Source: Phytoseiulus persimilis | Lineage: Eukaryota; Arthropoda; Arachnida; Mesostigmata; Phytoseiidae | NCBI GenBank assembly: GCA_037576195.1 | Contig: CM075103.1 | Coordinates: forward strand, 22,506,001 to 22,570,000 | Length of the DNA: 64,000 bases | Direction: 5' to 3' | Made by a program: the position numbers and the translations under genes | Part shown: piece by piece, positions 12,698 to 26,127 of the stretch | Layout: every line of letters starts with the position of its first letter | Position numbering within the stretch: the stretch's first letter is position 1 | Notes under the pieces: model-generated | What the model saw: only the letters and a program-made list of their open reading frames with translations | What the model was told of the DNA's origin: nothing | Database searches by the model: none

Positions 12698-14879
12698 AGC
12701 GAAGGACGGGATGGAAGCAGAAATCTCGCTCTCCTCGCATCCATCGGGAGAACTTCCGTCGCGAGAAATAACAAAAAAATGGCGGTGGACACCGAAGCAA
12801 CGCGTCGTTCCGGCGACGATCGGTTCGTTTGACGCTCATCCGATCGAGACGGCAGCGACTGCCGAATTCGAAATCCTGTGAGGGTTTCCAATCGTCAAAA
12901 ACAGTCGAATTTGCGATTCCGAATCACTATTAGGGCCGAAAAAAGTAGATCCGGACGCTCTGACGCTCGCTGTGATTCCGCTCCAGAAGTTTACCATAAG
13001 ACGTCAACGCACCTCGTCGTCGCGGACGCAGTGGACCAGAGCGTCAGACTTCGGATCGACGACAGCGAAGTCAACAGAGTCTAATACGGTTCCTGATCCA
13101 GATCAACGAGCAGTCATCTCTGGCTGACCAATCAAGAAGAATCCGCGCGCTTCTGAGTCGACCGTGTTTGCTTGATCGCTGCGGGCCGGCGTGTCTCAAT
13201 TCCACGGAGGAGCCGCGGATCCCCCGACGTCTGAATACGATGGAACGCGAACCACCGCATCGAGGAGTAGGATCAATGTCTCGAACAGAACCGAACGTGT
13301 TCTGGACTCCGCCTGTGACACTCTGAAGCGGGGTTGATGCAAGAAGCAGCCGCGGCACGTCCTGGTGAATTTGCGCGGTATGAACTGCCTGATGAACCTG
13401 TTTCGACTCCGGGCTGGAGCGGACCTCCGAGGTGGAGCTCTTCTGTGAATCTACATCGGTTCGATCGGTTTCGGTAACGGCATCGAATGTACCGAGTGAA
13501 ATCTTGCAGACAGCAAATCTCGAACAGAAGCGCTCACGGGGTACTGCTACTGCACGGGCCGAAACCATATTTCCTGCACTGATCTGGATGTCGAGCGGAT
13601 TTCTGTCCTCGGAGCGGAGCTGGCGGCGACGCTCGCCGCGTATTAATCAATGCATTGTGGCAATCAGTGTACGATCTCTGTGTTTGGGTAGATGTCTCCT
13701 TGGTGGTCGTCGTCTTCTTCGTGTTTTGTGTCAAGCAGAACAATTCCGGGAGTGAGACGACAAGCATTTTACAACGGCAGCACAAAGCTCACAGCAATTG
13801 AACTGTATTCTCGTCCGGAGTAGCATCGTAAATAAGAAAGTGAAGCTCGAGAAGATCGCACACGCTGTATGAGAGATCTGCGTCCTCGATAAGATCTTGA
13901 GCAACTGTTGTTGCGGTTCCTCCGCGATCTCACCTCCGCCACCTCAACTGTGGCAGCTAAGGCCAACACAACTGACTTCATTCAGATCCTTCCCGAGATA
14001 ATCTCCACTGGCGAGATGTACTCAGCTGTGGGTCCTCGGACAGACTCGTTCCGCGGCGTCGTTTCGAGATCACGCAACTCAACACGAATGTTGTCGAGTC
14101 GGGCACTCGGACGCGTCGGGCCCGCCGAGGATGAAGCGAATTGAATTCATGACCTTCGTTTGACCTCCTCGTCCCCAGTTCTGCCGAGAATCGAACCCTT
14201 GAGAGCACCATGAAGCGTTCTCGGGAAGTTGCGCTCGTTGCTAATTGATTGTTAGCAAGATACAACCGCAATCGCTCGCGTCTCGGAACCTCAGTTGGCG
14301 GCTCGGGCAATCGGACGAGTGGGCATCAAATTGAAAAAGAAAAACGATTCCCAGCAGCCATTATGAATGCTGCTGATCATAACATCTCGCCCAAAGCGCT
14401 TAGAAGCAGCACTCGGGAAGGCATTTGAAAATTGCTGCACTCGACCGTTTTTGAGCAAAGGCTTCCTACCTATGAATCGGCTCCAATCGGCAGTGACTGA
14501 GAAAAGAGGAACAAGCTCAGATTTCCGTCCAGTTCCCGCGAAAAATCCCTCGGGATGGTGGGTCAAGTGAACCGTTAGAGCGTTTTCATGAAACGGCAAC
14601 GAGAGTTTTCGACTTTAACACTCTCGTGAGATTCTCCGAGCCACGGGAGAAGGATGAGACTTCAACCTTTTGACGCACATCATGCTCGTGACGAGGACGC
14701 CGACCATCGCCCACCTCCAAGACTCGTCTTCAACACCTGATGGATGCGAGGAGTCACTCTGACTCGGTTGATGTTTGTCTCCTTGGCTGTAATTAGCTCT
14801 CGTACGGTTTTAAGTACGGTCAACCCGCCGCCAACTCGAGACTCGCGAATAAACCGTTTGTTGCTTTAGTGAAGACTCA

Positions 14880-14905
14880 ACTGACTGACTGCCTGACTGA
14901 CTGAA
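14880..14905. repeat. (ACTG)n microsatellite
   Basis: Six ACTG-type units with one imperfect unit. Confidence 0.8.
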
Positions 14906-15710
14906 CTACCAAGCGAGCAACGGCTTCTGTCCTAATACGCGGAACGACTTCGAAAGGAATGACCCTAACCACGATTCCTAAAACGGCCCGGAAACGCCCA
15001 CCGTTCATTTCGGAGTCAAATCAATTTTCACCTGACTGGACGAGCAGATCAAACTCCGGTTTGGGGAAACGATCGTCGGGCCCGTTCCGAGCACGAGAAC
15101 TCCGAACAGAAGAAGCGTTCGCTCGGGATGCATCCGGATCGGAATCGTTCGCTTATAGTTTCTTACGTTCATGCGTGCAATCGTCAACAATGTGCCCAAA
15201 CAGGGCGCATGCGACGCCCAAAGATCAGAGAGCGTATTGATCTGTGGATTGAGTTTATGTACCGTGGAAAAAATGTGGTTGTTAAGTTCGGCTTCGCAAG
15301 ATGTTTGCTCAATCTGGCGCTATGTCGTTGTCTGTCATTTTGCTCCGCCGCAGCGAGTTTGATGGATTATGTACCACTAGCACTGGCGCAGCCATCCTGG
15401 CAACCACCTCAGCAGCCATGTCTCTCACTTCACTCAGCCGCCGGCGAGGAACAGCCAGAGCACACAAAATAAAAGCTCGTGCGAGAGCAATCTACAGAGG
15501 CCAACACAACAAGGGTGGAGTTGGAGCGCTCGGGAGAAAAAGAGGAACAAATTAATAAAAAGAGACTTTCGCCGCTGTCTTGTTGATTTTCTCGATCTCG
15601 GAGGCGGTGGCCCAACGCAGATCGCCGACATGAGCAAATATTCTCTGACGATACGTCGAACTCTGATAACTAGATGCGCAAAGATCCCGGCGGAGGGGTG
15701 AAGAGGAGAA

Positions 15711-15729
15711 GGGGGGGGGGGGGGGGGGG
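15711..15729. repeat. G19 homopolymer run
   Basis: Nineteen consecutive G residues. The exact length may not be reliable in an assembly. Confidence 0.85.
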
Positions 15730-17648
15730 ATTATTTAGGCAAAAGACCTTCGCTCAACGACCCGGCTCGAGTCCTGGGACCCGGCTGTAGTGTTCGTTGC
15801 TCGTGCTCGAATCGGTTATCTATTCCTCGGACAGGAGGCTGGACCGGGCGACTACTTGTACGAGGACCTCGGGCAAGGCTGGGCTAACGGCACCCGTCGG
15901 ATTCGCTCGAATTCCGCAGCTCGGTCAGCCTCCGGGAAGTCACCTGTTGGAACGACAGAGAGCCTAATTTACTCGCTGTGGAATTCCTCAGGTAATCGTT
16001 CGAAAGCTTCGGGTGGAGCATTCGAATCGAACGTATCCCTGGCGAGAACAGCTAAGCTGAACGCAGGACCGCCATCATCTCTTGGTGATGAGGCGTGAGT
16101 CTTAGATGCACCTCGACGCACGGTATGATCCTCGAGCTGTATCGAGGATGCCGTCAGACAGCCGCAGGAACAGCTTGAAAAGATGTGACATTATACTTGG
16201 GACGCGTATGCGGTTGCCATGGCGACCACCTGTTCCTCTCCATTCTACTTCCTCCCTGCTACAAAAAGAACTATCTCTCGTGAGGCTGCCCAACTTGGTC
16301 TTCCTACTTGTCGAAGTCACCGTCGTCGTCGATACCCTGCGAGCACTGCCGCCTGGTTGACTGCGAAGTCGGGTCTCCGCTAGCGTGCCAAAGGGTAATC
16401 AGCTCGATGCACGCAGCACTTATCTGCTATCTGTGGCTTCGAAAACGGGAGAGTACGGACAATATTCGCAGATTTTCACCACTGTTCATCGGGTGTCCAC
16501 GAGCTCCGATCAGGCTACAGGCACAGAGCACGCTTGACGAGATCGGCTGGAATACTCACTCAAGTCGGAGCAGAGATGGAATCGGATGGGACTTCGAGCA
16601 TTCGGAGAGGAGGGTCTTTGCTTCCAGAAGCCATTTTTCTTTATGAATATTAGGCAGATCTGATAGAGCCCAACTCTTTGTCGGCTTTTGGGTAGTTCCG
16701 TCCTCGAAGACCGTCATTGGTGAACGCGTTCCCCGAGGCATCAGGAACAAAAGCTCTGAGAATGGAGGTGCACCGGCTTCCGCCAGGCAAGGAGGTCGAC
16801 TCCGAGGAGTCAGTCGCGTGCCGAAGCATAATCTCGTACTCGAAGAGCAAGTGTATAGACTTCACCTCTTATCGCAGCGAGCTCAGTCTAGCCTCTTCAT
16901 CCATCTCGATGAAAGTCTCACGAAAGCCTACATCACGGGCGGACAGTATCTCCGGTGCAGCCAGGCTGTGTTATGAACGACTTCGATTCCTCCCACTGGC
17001 GCTCGGTAGGTACTTTGGTCGGTCGGATGCTCGCTCGACTCGAGCATGACCTCTAAAAGCTGTCTGCTCCCGCTGGTCCTGACTTTGCTCCTGTTGCCTT
17101 CGAGCACTCCTCCCATCAGAGTTTTTCTTTCAAGCCTCTCTGTTTACGCTTCAAGCCCTCCAACCGATCATGAGGTTTCTAATCCACGAATTTCACGACA
17201 GAGGGCCCGAGTTTGTGCTCAGATGGAACTAGTCCAGGTTCTGAGCTGAGTTTGGCGTTCTTCTCTCCTTCCTGGGAACGATCAAAGTCGACGAAAACCA
17301 GCGGACGAGAGGGTCGGGTTCTGAGGACTTGAGTACCCCAGAGCCTTCATGAAGCCCTCTCACGATGATGTGCGAGATCTTGTTGAGGAAACGGCTCCGT
17401 TCGAATGGTGAAAATTAATCGGGCTTGTTCTCGGACGACGTGTGCGACAACACCCAGCCTCCGACTGGTCGAACGCTGCCGCCGCCGCGTAGGCTCACGA
17501 TGAAGCTGGAGAATCATCGTCTCGCGTGTCGTTCGTTTCACCCGCTTGCTTCGTCGGAGAACCGGCGACATTTTCGACTCGTGCCCGAATAAAGGACTGC
17601 TTTGTGCTTCTCAAATTGTGCGCTTTGTAGCGAGCGAGCAAGCGCGCC

Positions 17649-17666
17649 GCTCGCTCGCTCGCTCGC
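17649..17666. repeat. (CGCT)n microsatellite
   Basis: About four to five perfect CGCT units, followed by CpG-rich degenerate units. Confidence 0.8.
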
Positions 17667-20600
17667 CCGCGCGTCCGTCCGACGCGATCAGGTCATCTTC
17701 TTGTGAAGTGACAAAATTTTCATCAAAAGAAAGACGACGACGACAAAGAAGCCGACGACAACAATCAACGGGGTTCTGCTCCCTATTCACGCGCAGCCAT
17801 CAATCCGCGCGTGATACCATCCGTCTACTCGACCCATCGTTAACGGTCTACCAACTATTCGCGCATTGAAGAGAGCTGCGATGATTGATTACTGACTGAC
17901 TGACTCGGATTCGGAAAATGAATCTTGTTGCCGCTTCTCGCGGCTCGAGGAGGCGGCGTTGTTGGCAGACCGCACAGAGCTCGGTAGTTTGGAAAACTCA
18001 GTTTCGCTCCATGAATACAACGATCCCGAATACAGCGACGACGTGAGCGGCCGCCACAATGATGACCGAGGAAACCTCCAGGCCACAACCACGGGGAGGA
18101 GAAAATATTCCTCGCTGCTCGTTGAAGCCGCATCTGGCAAAAACAATCGAACGAGATGAAGACGATTCCGCAAGCCATCACTCTGATCGTCTTGACGACG
18201 ATCAACATCATCATATATATCATTCCATCATTCCATAACAACTCGGAAAAAGATCATATGCCACGAGATCCACGGAGGCGAATGGTTTCTTATTCTTTGC
18301 ACAATATCGATTCCATCTCGATCTGACCCTGCTCGCCTTCATCGAACCGCACAGATTTCATCTGTGAAGTGATTTTCACTAGGTAGAGAATTGGTGCGTG
18401 GAGCAAACAACGAAACCTTTGACTCGTAGCGTGTGGGAACGATGACCTTCATGAGTTTGCTGCTCACGCCGTGGGATTTCCTAACTTGATGGGAGACCAA
18501 CTTTACGATCCACATAGCCTTTCTTCGGATTGCCGTTACCCTCCAGCGAAAACAGTGCAGAGATGCGAGAAACGAACCGGGAAGCGGGGACTTTATGCAT
18601 TCGATCTCTACGGTTCTGGCCTTTCCGCACTTTGATGTCACGTGACCCCCCACAGGACGGGCGGCTCAATGATGTTGAGCGTAGTTACGCGAAAACGCTT
18701 CTCTCCGTTTTTCGGACCGGATCATCCCCGTGGTGGCTACGCATACGCCAGTAGTAAATTTGACAAGGGTAGCACGCTTTTCTGCGGAGCTCCTTTTCTT
18801 CAATGGAACGATGACGCGGCGGCGCCACAGGAAGAGCCGACCGCGTCGTGACGCGCCTGCTGCGGTCTGAGCTGGACGGACGATCGTCTAGAAAATCATC
18901 AAGAATCACCAGAATCACCGTACGTAGATGGACGCGTTTATCTTCCTTCACACACGCGGACTGCCTCCTGCTCGGTGACTCGCTTACCGGCTTCGTCGGG
19001 CGGCCGATCGACCACTCGTTCGGCGGGTCGCCGGCCGCCCGCCCGCTCGCCTTCGCCAAGCGACCGACCGACGGCGGTCCATCGGTGCTCCTTGACCTCT
19101 GGAAAAAAGAAGCAGGCATGCGCCGAGCGGGCAGGCCCATCGACCAAGTCAGGCGGGCACTCCCCCGCAAGCCGCTTCTTTCTTTCGTTGCTCGCCTTCT
19201 TCTGTTGGTTCCTCCAAGCGTTCCTCCATCCGCTCGCTGATCGACGAACCGACCGTTTGTCCATCGTCTGTGTTGATCTGCTGGGATGATCAAACCAATG
19301 CAGCGCTTTCTGTTGGGAGGCACTTGTTCTTTTCTAACCGAAGGACCCTGCACAATATTTTCCTTCTCTGTTGTTGCCGCATCCCCTGTCGATAGCTTCA
19401 TCGTTGGTACTGGAAGCTAATTCTGCGACCAGCGATAGAATGTGGTCAGCCGTTGACAGATGTCTCAGCTTTGCTCAGGGTTCCCGGGTCACAGGGTGGG
19501 TCTGCTCCCTCCGGATCCCCCCGGATTTCGGTTCACCTGTCCCCGGTGGGTTCGTTGGCTGGAGCCGCGACTGTTCTCGTCCGCTAGCTCTTCATAAAAG
19601 CTTCCAGGGTCTTCTGAAGATTCCCGAACTCAGAGGCATGCCCAGACCGGCATCGAGAAATGCTCCCAGCGTCCTGCGGTCCCCGAGCCGGTCGGTGCGC
19701 GAGACCCCCAGCAAGAACAACGATGCAACGCTGAAAACTAGCATCACGTTCCCACCAGCGAGCTGCTTGACGGCCGCAAAAACAGACGCTTCCGAGATTG
19801 GTCAACTTGGAGATCCCTGGAAGCGGTTCCCAATCTGTTCGAGTAGGCCTGGAATGTTTCGCTCGTGCTACCTCCCGTAATTCCTCTCATCCGAGTTTTT
19901 CTCTCAAGGTCTTCCCTCTTCGTTCAAATTCTGAGCTCATCTCGAGCAGATGCGAATTCCGAACCAGTTGTGGATGAAACTCCGGCCTCGGTAACGACAC
20001 ATCACTGCGGTTGCGTCCTCACTTCTGGTTGGGTGCGCCACCCGCCGCTCGATCCCCACACGAGCGAATGGATTCGCATTTCATCTGCCTGGAAAGGAGT
20101 ATTGAATTTTCCAGGATGACTGAGGGCGTCTGGAGAGCTGAATCTCCAGTAAATTTTCCGGAACGGATGGGAGGCCCGCAATTGAGAGTTCCTCGATCAG
20201 TTGAAGAAAGTGGACGGAGTTCCATGGCTGAGGAGATATATTCCGCAGCGCAACGATGATATGGTGAGCCCGATTCACGCTCGAGGGGGAAAATCTTGAT
20301 TTATGGAAGGCGCGTGTCTGATCTACGAGAGGATCACGGGATTCCGTGTCGGTTAGTGCTGTTTCGTTATCTCTGGGCGAGGCATTCGAACGGATTGGCG
20401 AACGCGATTCCGCCACCACGATTTTCGAAAAATTCGTGCTCGAGTCGTCGGGGAAAGTTTCGATTTCCTCGGCAGCGTTCAGACAGACATCGGTCGCGCG
20501 ACGATTTTACGAAAAACGTCATCCTTCTCCGGGTCGGATTTCACACCAGATCTGACGACCCCACGCATCGATGTTGTCGTTAGTCCGATCGAGCGTCAGC

Positions 20601-21696
20601 GTCGGGCTTCTACAAACACCGCTCGAGGCGGAAATGCCGGTAGCTTCGCGGGCTACCTACTGATCTGTCTGCTGGACGAATCGACAATTTCGTTCTGAGC
20701 CATGCCACCAGGGTGTCATCTCAGACCCGGGGTCTGATGGGAAAGAGTTGTAGCCGGGGGGACCTGACGGATAATAATTAGAGGGCAGTCGGACAAACCG
20801 TCTAAACCAACAAATGTGGGAAACCTCACGACCCAGTCGACGAGACCCACGAAGCGGTCGGAGAGCCGGAGACGCTCTCGGTCAACGAGGTCCTGAGGAA
20901 GTATACGGCGGCGTCGCGCGTGCATCAGCACTATACCTCATCTGCGGTGGCATCGTGCACTCCGAAATGTCGACTCGAGTTCCGAGGGAGGAATGCCAGG
21001 GAGCATCGTAACCAACAACAACAGAATTACAGGCCGAGGGAAGAAAGCCAGATGTTTTTCTCCGTGCAGCTCGTGCAAGTAATTAGTGAACTCCGAACGA
21101 GGGAAGCAGAAGAGAGAACTCAGACAGGCCAAACGCAGCTGCTTTTCGTACTAAGCCGGTAATTTGAGACTTAGCTCCCGTATACGCAGCCAACGCCTGC
21201 TACCAGATCCTCTGCTCTAATACACAGCCCGTCGAACCCGCACTGCCATCACGACCCGGCTCCCAACCAGGGGGACCGGTGGACCAGGGGGACCGGTGGA
21301 CAAGTGGGGGAATTCGACCATCCCACCAACCGACCTTGACTCATCCCAAGTATCTAACCCTTCTGACACCCGAAACGCATCTCTCCAAAAGGAATGAACG
21401 CGGGATCCCGGCTGTGAACGGAGATAGTTCGGAGCCGAACGTCGAGAAGCGATGCAGGCCGACAGGAGCTCCGCGAAAGACGAAGGTTCGTTCCTCCGCC
21501 CTCTCCCTGACATTGTTGTCCGCCATTCGAACAAGACGAGCCGGAGTTGAAGAGAACCGGGAGTGGGCATTGAGGAACGGAGAAATCTGTTGAATGGCAA
21601 CAACATTTAGGCATTCAGTGAAATAAATCGAACACATCCGGGTAGTGAGCATTGAACTCCTGCAGAAAGCCGGCCCGGCGAGCGTCGACGGAGCAG

Positions 21697-21723
21697 GCGG
21701 GCGGGCGGTCGGTCGGTCGGTCG
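21697..21723. repeat. (GGGC)n/(GGTC)n microsatellite
   Basis: GCGG units change into GGTC units, the same GGTC theme as at the left end of the window. Confidence 0.8.
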
Positions 21724-22513
21724 CTATGTCGAGCAACCACCGCCGCCGCAATCGAGCTAGGAGTGGCTCCGCGACTGACTGACGCTGCGAACAGAGGAAT
21801 CTGAAAACAGCTTGAGGAGGAACTGACAGAGTGCTCGTTCTTTCGCTTCTTCAGCTCGCTGCGATGACGGCCACGGCTGCCGTTCATTTGCTCGAACTCC
21901 CCCACTTCCGAAAGCTCGCCAGCGACATCTCTTCCGACTCTTCTTCTCGATGGAAATGGCGCAACATCGCTCGGTCGCTCATTTTTCCCACCTGTGAGCT
22001 AATCAGCACATGCGAGCGGGAGGTGCTCAGCTCCAACTCGATTCCGATTGATTTGTTGGAGTCGTTGCCCGCTCATCACGGCCGACTTGACGCGCATCTT
22101 GGATGGCTTCCATCTGTCCGTTCGTATATACCAGGACGTCTGACCACGGAGCAACTCCACGATCGAACTTCGGTTCCACTCGCAGCTACTGACCGCGAGG
22201 GTTCCCGGCGACATCGCGCGATCGGCTCCGGATCCGCATGCGAGGGGAGGAACATTCCTCCGACTGGTTCAGGTCACGCTGGACCGCGGATGGATTGATC
22301 GAGATCGCGGAAACTCTAGCGATCCCTAGCTGGAATAACGCGAGGAATCTCCGAGAACCTCTGGAACGAACGGCCAACATGAGGATGACACCGAGCGACC
22401 ACCCAGGACCAATAATCGATTCAAGGTCCGCGACTGAGAAGGGCTCCTGTTCGAGGGCGAAGCATGGGGTTCTAGCCCTGTTGTCGAGCTGTGAACTGGG
22501 CAGAATGTTCGGG

Positions 22514-22531
22514 ACACACACACACACACAA
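22514..22531. repeat. (CA)n microsatellite
   Basis: Nine perfect AC units. Confidence 0.85.
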
Positions 22532-24515
22532 CATTGCCTGGGACAAGGTTCGCATGTTTTCCCTTGGGAAAAGACTGAGCAGGCTCCTCGGATCCTCTTA
22601 TTCAGGCACTCTCCGCCAGAAAGGATCTCGAAACCTCTTTCGAAAGTTTTTCCCACTCTTTGATCGGAACTGAATGAACTTGGGTCAGAGTCCGAAGGAG
22701 TTTCCACGGTCGTTGGACCCAGAGAGGTCCCTTTGAATGGAAACACTTCAAATCTGTCCACTCAATTAGTCTCGCCTGGCTCAAGAGTTGATCGAAGACT
22801 GCCTCCGGAGGTTGCGTTGGCCCTGCCGTGGCTTCGATTCAGTCCGCAAATGGTTTTTCTTGTTATCTCAGATTTCACATCGCGCGTCTCCGATCTGACT
22901 CTCAGCACGACCCCAAGCATCCTAGTTCTCTAGCAGCTCCGAATTAGCATTGGAGGGGAGAGAAAATCGCGGCCGGGCAGGGGAACACGATCTTTCCTAT
23001 ACAAGCCATAACAACAGCGACAAGCAGTAGCAGCTTGATGCTTGTAGATCGAGGATCTAACCTGGTCAACTGCGGCGACGATAACACCTAAACGCGAACG
23101 GCGGGCGCAGGAGCGAATCTGGCTCCAGCTCCAAAAGGAGCCACTTCAGAAGACCTGAATAAAGTGCGAGGCTACTTCTTCGAGGAGCAGAAAGCTGAAA
23201 TGCCCACAAAGCGGTCCCGTGATGCCAATAAGCACATTATGAGGATTGTTTGAGTATCGGATTTATCGTTAGCTGTTCCAGCAATTGAAGTTCACTCGAC
23301 GTCAACGGCAGGGGGGGAGGATCGGCAATGTGACGAGACGAAGCCGAATTCGGATTCTGCGGAATCTGTTCATAGACATTATCATCATGAGCAATTTTCG
23401 AGCCGGATCCGATAGCAAAACAGCCCACGTGATCGGCCGAGCGAGCAGGCGGCGGTCAGCTGATTATTCAGGAGGGCAGCCGGCCTGACCGGCGCCGTGC
23501 GGAGCCACTGCGCAGCTTTGTAACTGTGGTTCATTTAGAATGAGAGGATTCGTGCAGAGAGAAGTTAACAGAGGAGTGGAAGGAGCGCGGACCGAGCAAA
23601 GCACGAGTCCCACATTCGGAACGGCCCTCCCAGTGGGCGGACGGTGAGAACGGGGAGGAGAGCTTGTCGTTCGTTGATTTCTTGCAAATTCCGATCGCGA
23701 GAGGGAGCCACGCGCCCAACGTCCCGACCAGTGTTGCTCATCTTACGCGCAGAGGGCTTCGGCGCACGACCCTCTGTCGGTAGGCGATTCGGAGGAGGTG
23801 GTGGTGCGGGGCTGGGTTCAACTGAGTCCCGGGCAGATCGTTCCAAGACTCTGCTTTAGCTACTCCTGACTCGGAACGCGAGATGGAACGTCCTCGGATG
23901 TGGACTCTACCCGCGTTCGGAATTTTAGAAGAATCCTCGTTTGTTATGGTGGTGGAAGCCTGCGGGCGAATCTGCTCGGTCTTGTGGGCTTCCTGCTGGC
24001 GTCCAACTTCGACAGCGGTTGCGTGAAACCCACCGAGCGTCACCCAATGAAACGGTCGGTTATAAAAGCGACCCGTTTAGATTGAGAAGAGGAGTAGATA
24101 GTTTCTGAATTTATTGTTTTATTGAATTCGCCGCTTCTGCTGCTGCACTGACTGACGAACTGCTTGGCTATCGGTCTTCTTCTGCTCTCGGTTCTCTCAT
24201 TCCCTGAAGACAACGGTCGATACCTTTTCATGGTTATCTGCAGAAGAGCGAAGTGCGCACTTGATGGAAGACGGGTCTCTATGCCAACAACCCAACCTGG
24301 CTAGCTGCCTGACTGCTCGCCCGCCTGCCTGCCTGCCCGCCCGGCACCTTGCTAAGGTCGGGCTCGATTGATTTAAAGCCTTCATTTGCTTCCCCTCGCA
24401 TTCAGACAGAAAGATCATCCAGCAATCGGTTCCTTCCCTCACTCGATAACACTTGACGGACTCTGGACGAGCCCCCTTCAACGCCCAAGTGTGAGCTCCG
24501 CTATTAGCAATCTCT

Positions 24516-24527
24516 CCCCCCCCCCCC
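24516..24527. repeat. C12 homopolymer run
   Basis: Twelve consecutive C residues. Confidence 0.8.
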
Positions 24528-24840
24528 TCCGGGTCTTCTTCTAAGAGAGCCCATATGATGAGATGGCTCCGGCTTGACCAGGCTCGTGGTCCAGCTCAGG
24601 CGATCATCTTCGTGAGCGACGCACATCGAATCAGTTCCTCGTGTGCTGGGAAGAAACAGCGTTCGGTGGGAAATTTGAGAACTGATGCTCGATACGAGCA
24701 CGGGAAATGGGGGTTTCGGGGGGGAAATGTGAAGAGAGCTGTTCGATCTCAACACGAACTTGGCCACGAGCTCCTGAGAATCACCTTGGTAAAGTGTGAG
24801 AGTATGCCCACCCACAACACGAATAGAGTGGGAACTTCCT

Positions 24841-24856
24841 CCCCCCCCCCCCCCCC
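24841..24856. repeat. C16 homopolymer run
   Basis: Sixteen consecutive C residues, about 310 bp after the C12 run. Confidence 0.8.
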
Positions 24857-26118
24857 ACGCCTGCAATCGTGCGGGGCACGCTGATGTGCTGCACGAGTAT
24901 GAGTTTCGGGTACGGGACTTATGCGGAGAGCATCATGCATTCTGGGGCGGACGGTCCTCCGAGATCGTACGGTCACAGGTTCTTCTGGTCCGGCATTTGT
25001 ATGTTGATCTGAAAAGAAGTGGCGTCCCCGAATCCGCACACGCTACTTGTCACCCGTCATTAGAACCGTCGGCCACCGCGTGCTTCTTGAGAAATCCGAG
25101 GGTTTTATTACTTTATTGGGCACTAAGCCGTGCGCCAATCGATTCGGATCCGAACGAACACACAACAAGCAGCATCAAACTGAGAAGACGTTCTGCTGTT
25201 ATTAAGCCCGTCTGAGTCTATTCGTTGCCGATGTGAGTTCCAGTTCATTCGTTAGCACTGTCATCGGTATTCATGTGCTCGTTCTTCACCCACTCTCTCA
25301 ATCAGCCATCAGATTTTATCGATGGAAACACGGAGTGTCTTTTTTCCCGCGTAGAGCTCCGATCAGATAACTGCTCCAAAAACTCGGAGTTCGGAGCAAG
25401 AGTCAACGTCCACACAGGGAGCCGATGGTATCGGACTGGGGTAGGTTTGGCAGAGGTGACTCATCCCCAACGCGCGGAAGCTTCATCGCGGTCGTTGGTG
25501 GACTGTTCCCTACGTTGAACAGGAAGAAACGGTCGCAATTTCGATCTGTTTCACACTCTGTTTGTGATTCTCGTGCCGATCGGACCACCACCGGCGAAGA
25601 TCGTAACTCTGATGATAACAGGAAACTCAACCACCAGAACCGCCACGAGCGGGAGCGCCACTGCAACTACCGACGGAATTGATGGCGTACTTTAAATGAA
25701 GCGGAAAAAAATCCGCGTCTTCTCGCCGGCGCTCAGACGGTGTCCCGACGAGGTGAGAACACACTGAGGTTATCGAGGCGTTGTCGTCACTGGTTCTCCT
25801 TCAGGGCTCTCCGGCGTTCACTCCGAAGCAGAACCAGAGTTTCGCTGTGTCGAGCTCGGAAGGCTCAGTTAATTCACCGATTTCGCATGAGGATCCAGGG
25901 TTGACAACGAGCAGCCGGGAAGGTCACTCGCGCGGTCGAATATGATTTGTCGGATGCGGCAGACTTCCAAATTCCATAATTGATGACCCATCCACGTCGC
26001 AAAGGCCAAGTGTGCATCCACACAGGAGATGATCTCTCACTGTGCGCGGTGTCCACGAGCGATCATTCTTCAAAGTCGAAACTTCCGTGGCCAACGATCA
26101 TTCCGGCAACCGATCCGA

Positions 26119-26127
26119 GCTACTGTT
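26119..26127 (-). promoter_or_regulatory. candidate Odd/Bowl/Osr binding site (reverse AACAGTAGC)
   Basis: GCTACTGTT on the plus strand, the third full 9-bp word. It sits in the middle of the interval between the two odd-skipped genes. Confidence 0.3.

Noticed and set aside
18685-19401. Minus-strand 238-codon frame overlapping plus-strand frames of 130 and 104 codons
   Set aside because: A CpG-rich stretch with low-complexity GGCC/GCTC words leaves all frames poor in stops. The proteins are Arg-rich in every frame and resemble nothing.
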